Assembly: GCA_905221605.1 (NCBI GenBank)
Contig: CAJNDS010000414.1
Location: 81,118-145,117, forward strand
DNA length: 64,000 nt
Origin: Symbiodinium natans
Lineage: Eukaryota > Sar > Dinophyceae > Suessiales > Symbiodiniaceae
Direction of reading: 5' to 3'
In this document: one piece after another, positions 44,501-56,500 of the stretch
Layout: the number at the start of each line of letters is the position of its first letter
How positions within the stretch are numbered: position 1 is the first letter of the stretch
Notes under the pieces: model-generated
Database searches by the model: none
What the model was told of the DNA's origin: nothing
The model's input: the letters and a program-made list of their open reading frames with translations, nothing else
Program-made: the position numbers and the translations under genes

Positions 44501-47500
44501 CACCTTTACCCTTCAGATCAAAGTCGGGCTCATCTAAAATTTTTTTCTTGTCTCAGAACTTGCAGAACCGGCACTGTGCCGAACACTCCAGCAAGCAGAA
44601 CAAAGAGAGTAGCAGCATGCGCATGGCTCGAACATCCTTCTTTTACGTGTGCCGTGCTGTAAGCCTGAAGTCAGAACGTCAGACTAAGTACGAAGCAAGT
44701 TCGCAGCATGGGCCCTCAGAAGCCCTGGGGTTGATATGGTAAATCTCCCACAGAGACATCTGCCACCGAAGCATGTCTACGATGTCGGCATCACTAGAAT
44801 ACCAGAAGCACCCGGCCTGGAAAACCATGTAGCCATCAACCTTCAAGAACATGGGGGGGGGGGTTGCTCTAAGCTTAGGTCCCTTTGGGGGGGGGTTCCG
44901 AGTACGACATGGAGCTCGATTTTATAATGATTACCAAACAGCGAGTTCGCAAGAATAGGCAAGATGGCCAAGTCCTGTAGCTTGTTGCCACGGAGGACGT
45001 CTTTCGGCTTGCATGCGGCGGAGTTCGTGCACCTTGGCTGCCAGACTCCGGTTTCTTTTTTTGGGAGCTCTAAGGGCTCAGATCTCGAATCTCCCGAAAC
45101 CCTTAAGCAGCCACTCTTCGTGAGGTTGGGCTCATGTCTTTTGAAACACCCCCAACAAAGCAAGGCTGGCTTGAAGATTCAGTTATCCTAGCTACCCTAC
45201 TGTAGCTGACCATGAACCTGCAAGAGGGTCCTGGGTCCTTCAGGCACAGCTGCCACACCGTTGCGCATGACGATGCTCTGGCTGCATGTTGTTGATGTGG
45301 GGGTTTAGCGGTTTCGCAGTTTTCAAAGCAAGCGAGCGGCAATCAACGACCCGGGGCAAGGACGTGTGCATCAGCCACTGCGGCCGCGGATATGGGATGA
45401 CCGGCTACCTGGCGCATGTTTTCTCCACCTCGGGTTCGGGGTTGAGATGGTCATCAGGGTTTCGGGTTTGGGGTTTAGGGTTCAGGGTTTAGGGTTTACA
45501 TGAATCTGATCGCCATAATCATGCTCGTAGTGATCTTAATCATCGAAATCATAATGACAAAAAGCGCATGATCACCGAAACGTTCAGAGCGACCACGGCT
45601 AACAAGAGCGAAGATATGTGTGATCATGACCAGACATTCGACTAAGCAGACGACTGGTTACCATCAGCAAACAGTAAACTAGTAGATTACAGCAGAGCGA
45701 CAACAATAATCGAAGAACAAGTACAGGTACCTACCAAATAATACAAACTGATTCTCTTAGATACTACTTCATGCGAATAGCAGCAAATCTCCATAGCTCG
45801 AAGGCGTGGATTGAACAGTGGTTTGGGTCGGAGACATGAGTGCCTTGGGGCTTCAGGGTTAGTTTCGCGCTTCGGGTTCAGGGTAGTCATGGGGGTAGGC
45901 ATTAGGGTTTAGGATTTTCAGGAAGATCCCACGCTCCAAGAAGAGCTCTGCAACATCCCTCATACCAGCTGCAGATGCAAACCCCTGAGCCGATTCTCTC
46001 ACCCTAGAGGGGCCGGGGTTTCACGGTTACGGGTTAGGGGCTAGGGTTTGTTTAGATTTCCTTGCTTGGGTCCAAGTCTTTGACTTCGGAGTCTCTACTC
46101 CCAAGTCTCCAGCAGCAGGTCTTGCAAGCTCCGTCCACGTGCTTTCCGACTCAAGACATTTTTTGGCCGAAAACCCTCAGCCCTAAACCCCAAACCCCAA
46201 ACCCTAAACCCTAAACCCTAAACCTCACAAGGCGATCCTACGGTCTTGGTCTGCGACAATGGAGTCCTCACCGGCGGCGGCTCGCCGACCCCCTTTGGGG
46301 CTTGGGGATTAGGGTTAAGGTAGGGTTTAGGGTTTAGGGTTTAGGGTTTAGGGTTTAGGGTTTAGGATTTAGGATTTAGGGTTTAGGGTTTAGGGTTTGG
46401 GGTTTAGGGTTCAGGGTTTAGGGTTCAGGGTTTCGGGTTTAGGGTTTGGGTTTCAGGGTTCAGGGTTCAGGGTTTAGGGTTCAGCCCTAAACCCTAAACC
46501 CTAAACCCCAAACCCTACCCGAAACCTAAACCCTAAACCCCAAACTCTAAACCCTAAACCCTAATCACCAAGTCCCAAAACCCAGGGGCGCTTCCGACCT
46601 GCACTCCGCTACCGTGCATCTACAACCTGCCAAGTGCGGTGGGAGTTGAGCACGACTGCCTCAACGTCACGATGCTTGGGCCTTTCGAAGAGTTCCACAA
46701 GTAAACCCTCACCCTAAACCCTAGGCCCTAAAACCAAACACTAAACCCCAAATCGCTAAACCCTGAAACCTAAACCCACAGCCCTCAACCCCAAACCCGA
46801 AACCCTAAACCCTAATCCTGAAGCCCCTAATCTCGAAGAGCCCTCATCTTCCCAGGACTGGTAGTAACTGCACGGCAGGGTGCACCGCGCAGGTCCCAGT
46901 GCAGGGAGGGAAAGGGGGTTCGTGTTTTGTTTGTTTTCGGGAACCCTACACCCCAAACCCTAAATTCCCACCCGGTCTTTTGGCAGCCGAAATTTGATCG
47001 AATGTGAAGTGCAAGGAGCATTCTTGATGGTGGGAATTGAGGGCGGCTGCCCGAAGCCCTGAAAGGCAATGGTTTGGGTGGTGGGGGAAAAGAGAAGTCT
47101 GGCACCAATGAAAATTGTTACTGCATGGGACACAAGCACTAAAACCTAAAGCATAAACTCTAAAACCCTAAACCAAATCCGTTGCCCAGCAGGGTTTCGA
47201 GTACCGCTCTGGGGGGGCAGAGCAGTTCGTGTGCGAAGCTGCCGGAGACTTCAACGGCCGCTTGGTTGTGTCGGGTCCCTCCGATCCACCTGAACCGTAC
47301 TGATGCCGGTACACCCCCAAAATCAGAAGCACCGAATCCTAAGCCCGAAGCCCTGAACCCTAACTCCTGGAGCTGCTTGCGCTTGGGTCCAGGGGTGCTT
47401 TGTCCCGCAGGGGCTCGTTCATCCTGTCGCTGAACCCTACACCACAAACAGCCCAAAACACCTGCAGCATCACCGCCGCCCTCTGAACAAGGAACGATCC

Positions 47501-50500
47501 CCTCCTGCCAGAGGGTCTCATGCATGGATCTGGTGCTGGAGCCCTTTCGTGCGTTTGCGTTCTGAGAGTCTAGGGTTTAGGGATGAGGGTGGTTTAGTTT
47601 AGGGTTTGGGGTTGAGGTTCAGAGTTTCCGGGCCTTGCGGCAAACGACAGAGATCCCCACTGTAGGCTGTCAAGCGACGTCGGCGGTAGTTGGGGCATAC
47701 AGTAGGGTTTAGGCCTTCAGGGTTCGGGGTTTCGGGTAAACCCGTAAGCCCTAAGTTCTAAACCAGGGCTTCTCGGCCCTAGTCTCCAAGAAAGCAGCCG
47801 AAACTCTCAAGTCTCTCTTTGCCCAGCCCTGACATGATGCCCTAAACCCTACTGTAACCCTAACCCCAAACCCTAACAACCCTAATCCCCTAAACTCTAA
47901 CCCTTAACCCCCAAACCCTAAGGTCCCTCCGTTTGCCAAAGCCCACGTAGCTCAGTTTCAGGAAAGCCGCTTCTCACACAACTGCAACAATATGATCTTC
48001 CAGGACCGGGCTTGGGGCTTCGGTTTCAGGGCTTTTCAGGGTTAGGGTCAGGGTTGAGAGTGGAGGGGCGACTGTTAGGGCCTTGGGAGTTCTTGGTTTA
48101 TGGGAACCCAGAAAAGCTCCAATACCTCACCCCCTCCTTCCTGTGAACACGAGATTTTGGAGACACCTCAGTCCAGTTAATCTTAGCCCCTTAAGGATCT
48201 AAAGTGCAAAAGCCCGGAACTCCAACCCTAAACCCTAAACCCTAAACCCTGAACCCTAAACCCTAAACCCCTGTTGCAGGATACCTGTGGCGTGAGCTGC
48301 GCAAAGGGATGGACCTTGGTGGGATGGGGATCACAGTAGCTGGGCCCGCTGTGCAGGGTTTGGGGTTTAGGACTCCATGAAGCCATGCGACCTAAACCCC
48401 GAACCTGCAACCCTAAATCCTGGGTCCCCTTTGAATTCTTTGGCTTTACAACCTTTGCTGACGGCGTATTGTGCCTAGACGGTAGGCACATCAACATCAT
48501 GCTGACTATGTAGATCACCAGCCGTATCCCGGTGGTCATCAAGGGTAGACCAGATGCCGGTTTGAAGGGGTGATTGCTAAGCATCGCCCGACCAGCCCAC
48601 ACGGGGACGCTCTTGCGCCTATTCTCGCTCGTTTTTGTTCTCTGACGGTGTTGCCCTTGCTCTCTCTTGCACTGTTGTTCTTTACCATCTGGCACTTCCA
48701 TCAGAGTCAGCAATCCAGTCCATTTGAAATCCGTCAGAGGCACGGCGGAACGTGAGCCCTGCACAAGTAGGGTTCAAGGGTTCGGGGTTCGGCCAGACAC
48801 CCTGAACCCTTTAACCCTGAATACTTTCAACCCCAAAGCAAAGACTGTACTGTAAGCCCACCCCTCTCAAGGTATGAGTGTGGGGCCGACCGAAACATCT
48901 CCGGCGTCCTCCCGGACTGTGTTGGAAACCCTTGCCGCTGGAACTGACCGGTGGAGGGGTCTCATGTTTAAATGCGTTATTATTAATATCAAATGAATCA
49001 ATTAATCGTTGTATAAATGATTCTACAGTTAATGTTTGATAAAAGAAATATTGTTTAATCATACTAAATACGTTTTCATCAAATTCATTTTTATATAGAT
49101 AAGGAGTTTCGGGTTGAGGCTTTGCGAGTTCAGGGCTTTCGCCTGAGGTGTTGAAGGGTGTTTAAGGGTTCGGGGTTTCGGGTCCTGGGGAGAAGGGAGG
49201 TGTCTTGGTCCTTTGGAATTCTAGGTTTGTGGGATCTGCATCTTTAGGGGTTCATTGGGTTTAGGGCCAGGGGTTCAGGGGTTCAGGCCATCCAGAAGAG
49301 TGCCCCTAAACCCTGAACCCTAACCGTAAACCTTGAACCCTAGCCCTAAACCCTAAACCTTAACCCTAAACCCCAAACCCCAAACCCCAAACCATGTCAA
49401 CCCAAAACCCTGAACCCTGAACCTTTAAGCTTTGGAGCTCTTGGGAAGTCGTTCGTCCCCCCAAACGCGTTCGCCGAGGTGCAAACACCATCCCCAACGA
49501 CCAGGCCTTCTCTGGCGAGGCACAGGGGACACACTTCTTCGGAAATTAGGGTTCATAGCGTTGAAGTGTATGGTTTAGGGCCATGCGCGAGGGAGGGTTT
49601 TCGGTTCCAAAATGGGATCCAAGTGGCGCTTCTATGGGGACTCGCGTGCTTAGAACCAGAGAAGCCCACAAAGGGTTTACAATGGTTTTGGAGTTTCCTA
49701 CGCAGCCTTGAAGAGTCGTCTATCATCGGTGACCTGTCGGGCGATTTTGTTCTTGGCCATTTGTGTTCATGCCCCCCAGCATGCTTGCTGCATATTCCCT
49801 GGCCGCTCTCTGCGAATGAGCTTGTGCCCTCGGGTTCCTACCCTGCAGTGCTGTTTCGACTTGGGGTTCCCTGAGCTCTACGCCTGAAGCCTGAAGCCTT
49901 AAACTTTCCTAGCGAGCTCCCCTGAAGCCCTGAAGCCTGCGAAAATGGGGGATTTCCGAAAATAGGGTACCTTTTTTGGTGGTCCCTTTTGGGGGATTCC
50001 ATGCTACATGGGGTATGAAAAGGGGTACCCCCCCTATTTCCAAATCAGCATGGCCAGGCCTGCAATGGCTTGACGACGGGTCTGACTTGCGCCTCTCCAA
50101 ATGATCAGCTGTTCTTGTCAGGGTTTCGGGGTGGGTTTGGGGCTCCCGGCCCCCCCCCCCCCCCTAACCCTAAGCCCTAAACCTGAAAGAATGACCCTCC
50201 AAGTTAAACCCTGACCCTTCAACACCTAAACCCTAAACCCTAAGCCCTAAACCACTAAACCCTAAACCCTAAACCCTGCACCCAGGTGAGGTGACGTGCA
50301 AGCCCGGCTCCACTCCGAACTCGGCGACGATGACCTGCGACGCCAGCGGGGCACTGACCGGAACTCTGCCGCTGCTGGGATGTGGGGTTTAGGGTTTAGG
50401 GTTTAGGGTTTAGGGTTTAGGGTTTAGTTTAGGGTGTAGGGTTTAGGGTTTAGGGTTTAGGGTTTAGGGTTAGGGATGTGCTGTAGGCCCCGAAAGAGCC

Positions 50501-53500
50501 TTAGACCCTAAACCCCAAACCCTAGGCCCTCCTCTGGGAGTTGACGCCAACACTTTCCCTAACCCTATAACCCTAAACCCTAAACCCGAAACCTGAACCT
50601 TGAATCCGACACGATACGCTCAGGCTTTGCAAGCCGGCCCTCTGCCCAGCGAGCACCGCTTTGGCGGAGACTTTCTCGCGGGGATCTGGGGGGTGTTTAG
50701 GGTTTAGGGTCTATAGGGTTTGGGGTTTGGGGTTTGGGGTTTCGGGCTTCGGTGTTGTGGCCTACATGCTTCAGCTTTTAGGGTTAGGGTCTAGGGTGCT
50801 GAGCTGAATGGCTTTTGATGCCCGTGGAGCTCCATGCGTCCTCCACGTACGACCTCTTTGTACCAACAACGTCGACTTTCGAGCCGCCGGAGCTCCGGAC
50901 ATCCTCCAAAGCACCAAAATGCGACGACAGTCTCGCATTTGGCGAAACCCGACATCCCAAAGAGACGACAGTCACGAGGATGTGCCTGTATCGCCAAGAC
51001 GTCCAAAAGAGACAACCGTTTCGCATTTGGCGAGCCCAGACGTCCAAAAGCGACGACAGTCGCGAGGATGGCGACGTCGATGCCCGCGGCGCCTTGGCGA
51101 CAGCCCATTGCAAAATCCCCTTAGTCTGACCCGTCCAATGGCCCAAAACGCAGGATTTCACCACGCGTAGCGATGCAAGCCGGGAAACACGCACGGGACC
51201 CGGAGAGCACGATGTGGAGAGCACGATGTCCACCCATAAGCACTGCAAAATGCACACGGGGCCTAGGTGAGAGCGCGATCGACAACATCCTCGAAGCCCC
51301 AAGCGTGTAACTTGCGATGTTTCGAGGCCCCGAGGAGTTGCGGACGTCACCGCCGCTGCGGAAGAGCACGGTGTCCGCCGAAAATGCGACCCCTGCTCGA
51401 GAAGTAGCGTCCGTTTGGGGGGCGTTGACCGCGCTTCACGCCAGAACCCCATAAACATTGTGTGGGCACGCTGTTTGCGGAGAAACGCTTGATCCGACCC
51501 TAGCCCGAAACCTTAATGCCTAAACCCTAAACCCGAAACCCTACACAGGAGCCCTCCTTGGCGCACAACTGCGAGGATGTTCCGTTTGGCCGCAGTTGCA
51601 GCGTCTTCTGCGCTGAGGGGCCTGCTGGCCAAAACTGGATGGGGGTTGAGGGCTTAGGGTTTCAGGCTTAGGGTTACTGGCCGAAACCTCAAGTCAGAGA
51701 TCAGCACAACGATATGGCTTTCATGGAGATCCCGCCCTGAATCCGAGGGTCGCGCGCGTTTAGGGTTTTGGGTTTAGTGTTCTCAGCCCTACCTTCTTCA
51801 TTTTTTGGAGGGGCTGAGGCTTCTGGATCAAAGCAAACCCAAAACGTAGGGGTTAGGGTTTTGGGTTTCGGGTTTAGGTTCAGGGTTGCAGTGAAGAGGC
51901 CCTTCCTCCAACCCCCCCCCCCCCCGCACCTTCCACTTTTGGCAGGTATCAGCTGAATGGGACTGACGCCGGAGAGGTTGGGCACATGAACAACCCCCAA
52001 AAGCCTAAAGCCAGACCGCTATACCCTAAATCCTTATCGAATGTTCACTTGCCATTGTTAACCCCCCCTCCCCCCTTCTCCCCTTGACTGATTCATTGGG
52101 GTTTTTAGGGTTTTAGGGTTTGAGGGTTTAGGGTTTAGGGCTAGGGGTTAGGGTTTAGGGTTTAGGGTTTAGCGTTTAGGGTTTAGGGTTTAGCTCTTAC
52201 CCCAATTCGCTTCTTTCAGCCGAAACCATGGTCGCGGCCCCCCTTCGGAAGAGGCAGAAAGAGTGCTAGTCCCGACCTTATGGGTTTAGGGTTTCGGGTT
52301 CAGGGTTTAGGGTTTAGGGTTATTCCGTGCCAGAACTCCCTCTGCCTGGCAAGCCGACGAATGAACATCGACAGCCTTTGCTAGCCCTTGATGAGGAAGC
52401 CCCTTGAAACTCGAAAGCTTGAAGCCCCGAACATCCTAGTCTCACCACTTGACACTGCAAAACCCAGAGCCCAAAAACCACAAGACCTTAAAACCCCAAC
52501 CCAACATCCTAACATCCCGAAACCCCGAAGCCCCGAAGCCCCGAAGCCCCGAAGCCCTAAACCCTAAGCCCCTAAACACCAAAGGCCCGAAAAACCCCCC
52601 AAGCAGCTCCCACCGCAAGGTCTGGGACTGCGTCCTCGATGGATCCGGTGGGCTTGTGCTGACCGGATCCGTCCCGCCCTGTGCTCGTGGCATGCGGTGG
52701 AGAGGGTTTAGGGTTTAGGGTTTTGGGTTTAAGGCTTTTGGGCTTATAGGATGTAGGGCTTTGAGGGTTCCTGCAGGGCTTCGGGTTTCGGGGTTCAGCG
52801 GGAGTTCGCGAGCTTGCTTTGGGACACTGGTCCCGTTTGGTGTGCTGTGTGGTATTGGCACCACGAAAACCACACGCCTGTCTTATTTCGCTTGGTTGGG
52901 GGGTTGGGCGCGCGGCCCAAAACTCCAATCCCAAGCCCCAAAGCCCAATTGCGACAAGAGATGGACGAGGCTCTAACCCTTGTCTCGAAAACGCCTGGTC
53001 TTGAAGGCATGCATGTAACACCGAGGCGACAGTGCATATTGGCGTGGTCTTGGGTTCGAGAACCCGTATGCCATAACATTGGCCCAAGTCAGGGGTATAC
53101 TGCACTTGCCACGTCACATGCCGCTGGTCCAGTCCTGAACGCGCGCTTGCACAGTGGTGCAACGGTTTTGCACTAGCAATAGGACTCAGAATCATTTATT
53201 TTCATGGCTATGATGACGATACAAAAAGGTAATGGCCCTAAACCCTAAACCCCAAACCCTAAACCCTAAGCCCAAAACCCTAAACCCTAAACCTTGTCAA
53301 AACCCTAAACATTCTTATCTGAAGCCACCCTTGGCCCAGGCGAGCCCATCATCTGCCCCAGTTTGAATCCCAGCGAAGTTTTGGTTGACAACTGCAGCAA
53401 CATCCCGGCCGGAACGCACCTCGACTCGGTTGAGAATTTTTAGGGCTTCGGGTGAGCCCGAAGCCCTCCTAAGCCCTAGGCCCTAAGCGCTAAGCCCTAA

Positions 53501-56500
53501 GCCCCAAGCCCCAAGCCCTAAGCCCTAAGCCCTAAGCCTCAACCCTAAACCCTGAACCCTCTGCCCTAAACCCTAAGCCCCTAAACTCAAGCCCCAAGCC
53601 CCCAAACCCCCCAACAGCCCCCTGGAGCCTGAGGGCCTGCGAACAGCGCTGCATAGAGGGCTACGTGCCCGCGGCCTGGCAGAATTGGAGTTCATGCGGT
53701 GCAACCCCAAACCCTAAACCCTAAACTCTAAGCCCTGAACCCTCAACCCTGAGCCCCAGCCCCTTAGGGCACCAGAAAGGAAGCCATGGCTGGCCCAAAT
53801 CTAAGACGCTCCGGCCCGGCTCAAGCTGCCGACCCCACAGGAGAACAGGGTGTAGGGTTTAGGGTTTAGCGGCCAACCCCACTGAGATAAGGCAAGGTCC
53901 CCCTTCAGCAGGGAGCTTTGCAGTGTGGGGGGGTGGGGCGGCTTTGGCGAAGGTTGGGGGGGAGGGTAGGCGGTCCGTGCAGTAGGCAGTTGAAGAGTTT
54001 TAAGGGAGGTTTAGAAGCACGCCAAGGGCGGGGGGTCGGGGGTTGTCGGGTGGAGGAAAAAAGGCTGGTTTCACCTCCGAAACCCGTGCAACACGCCGCC
54101 AGGGTCAGCGGAACCTAAACCCTAAACCCTAAACCCTAAACCCTAAACCCTAAACCCTAAACCCTAAACCCTACACCCTAAACCCTCCCTAAACCCTAAA
54201 CCCTAAACCCTAAACCCTAAACCCTGAACCCTGAACCCTGAACCCTGAACCCTGAACCCTGAACCCTGAACCCTGAACCCTGAACCTGAAACCCTAAACC
54301 CTAAACCCGAAACCCTGTGAATGAAGAAGCTCCAGCGTGCTCCTTTCGCCTGCATAGCGTCAGACCGATATTTTGAGTTGCCCTACAGATACCGCAATGG
54401 TTATACGTCAATCACAAGCCCAGCCCTAAGCCCGAAGCCCTAAACCCTAAGGAACTGTTAGGGTGCTTTCGGGTTGAGGGCACGAAAAGCAGGTGAACGC
54501 ATCCGTAGCGGTCTATTCCTGTGACATGGACGGGCAGATCGCGAACAACGGCGACAGCGTGGCATGCGCCTGCGACAGTCTACAGGGTGGGGACTGAGAT
54601 ATAGGGACCCAGGTTTCAAGCTGGAGTTGAGGGGTTTCGGCTTTGGGGAGTTTGGGGTTTCGAGTCTAGCGTTTAGGGGCTTGGGGTGTAGTTTAGGGGT
54701 CAGGGAAGGTTTGGGTTGGGGCTGCGCGGGTTGCGGGGGTAGCGAGACGCTCTGCGCGATTTTCTAAATCGTCTTGTTCGGCTCAAGCCGGACATCAGCT
54801 GTTATTTCTATTGTTATTAATTGTTTTCGTTTGTTTGTATAACTACGATTGTTATGCTGCTTGTTGATATTGTGTTCTTACTACTCGAAGTACTGTTATG
54901 GTTGTTGTTTTACTACAATTACTTTGATGGTTATTGTTATGGATGTTATGATTCTGGGCCTTATCCCCCACCCGGACGCCAGCGGCCCAAGAGAAGCCGC
55001 GACCATGTCCTGTCGGCTACTCCCAGGCGTGCGAGTCGCTTGCAACTCCAGCATCAACCTGCCGAATGTGTTGCACACCTGTGATGATGCGGGCTGGCGG
55101 CAGGAAAGTCTTTCAGGGTTTAGGGTTGAGGAATTAAACCCTAAACCCTTAACCCTTCTGTTGGGGGTTAGGTTCGCTCTATGGACCCCGCGGACCAATC
55201 CGGGATACGCCCGTTCTTCCTAGGTGCTTGTAAGGAAGCCCAATCCGACTGAAGGTTTGGAGGTTCTTAATGAAGTTCCACCCTAAACCGTAAACCCTAA
55301 ACCCTAAACCCTAAACCCTAAACCCTAAACCCTAAACCCTAAACCCTAAACCCTAAACCGTAAACCCTAAACCCTAAACCCTAAACCCTAAACCGTAAAC
55401 CCTAAACCCTAAACCCTAACCCCTAAACCCTAAACCCTAAACCCTAAACCCTAAACCCTAAACCCTAAACCCTAAACCCTAAACCCTGAACCCTGAACCC
55501 TGAACCCTGAACCCTGAACCCTGAACCCTGAACCCTGAACCCTGAACCCTGAACCCTGAACCCTGAACCCTAAACCCTAAACCCTAAACCCTGAGGTTCT
55601 TAATGAAGTTCAACCGTTGAAAGTTGAGGGGTTGAGAGTGACTTTGATTCTTCCTGGTCAGCCCCCAGCTTCGGGCTTGGTGTCGTGGGGGATTTGGGGG
55701 GGTGGTAGGATTTTTAGGAGTTTCGGGCTTTCAGGGCCCATTTTTTTAATTCTTCTTATTACTGTTTTGGTGATTTCATTTGTTATATTATTAGTACCAC
55801 TATTAGTATCATTACTACTATTATTCTTATGATGATGATTATTATTAGTAGAATGAATGATATTCTTGGTTGTGTGCTCTGTGAAACGTGCCATGTCTGA
55901 CATCCTGTGTCGGCACCCGCAGCCCAGGTCCAGGCCAACAGCTCCTGCTACGCATACTGCCGAGATGGCTACGAGATGCAGCAGAACGAGGCCAGGAAGA
56001 GGGCCATCTGAGGTGGGTTGGGGGTTGAGGGTTGAGGGTTCAGGGTTTAGCAAGGGGACACCTTCTGCCGGAATCCATATCCCCAAGGGTGCCCACGAGC
56101 CTTGAAAGCTCAAGCACGGAAACCACAAAAAACCCCCCTACTTCGGCGGCCCGAAGCCCGAAGCCTTAAACCCTAAGCCGCTAAGCATTGGGACTTCGGT
56201 TTGGCGGCCACAACTTGGGATGTTCCCCTTACTCTAACAGTCCTTAATAGGGATGATAAAGGTGGGGGCACCTGAATCCCGATTAAGGACTGTTAGTATA
56301 AGGAGGAACATCCTCAGCCTTAAACCTTAAGCTCTAAACCCTCAGACCGTTTTGGGATTATGGTACACCCTACTATAATCCCCTATTTAGGCGCCTGTAA
56401 GTATAAGGGGGGAACATCCCAAGCAATACTTGTCGAGGTGCCCATGTGGACTTGTGCCACTGCCGGCAGTGGACTGCCCGTCGTCAGCAACGTGCCTCCC

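Noticed and set aside
45500-45572. Short frame encoding a hydrophobic peptide (MNLIAIIMLVVILII)
   Set aside because: Arises from ATC/ATA-rich low-complexity sequence; no context.
47945-48000. tRNA-like ACGTAGCTCAGTTTCAGG
   Set aside because: No cloverleaf can be formed around it.
50784-51458. 224-codon minus-strand frame
   Set aside because: Contains an 88-bp direct repeat, low-quality composition and no domain; plus frames in the same stretch are equally open.
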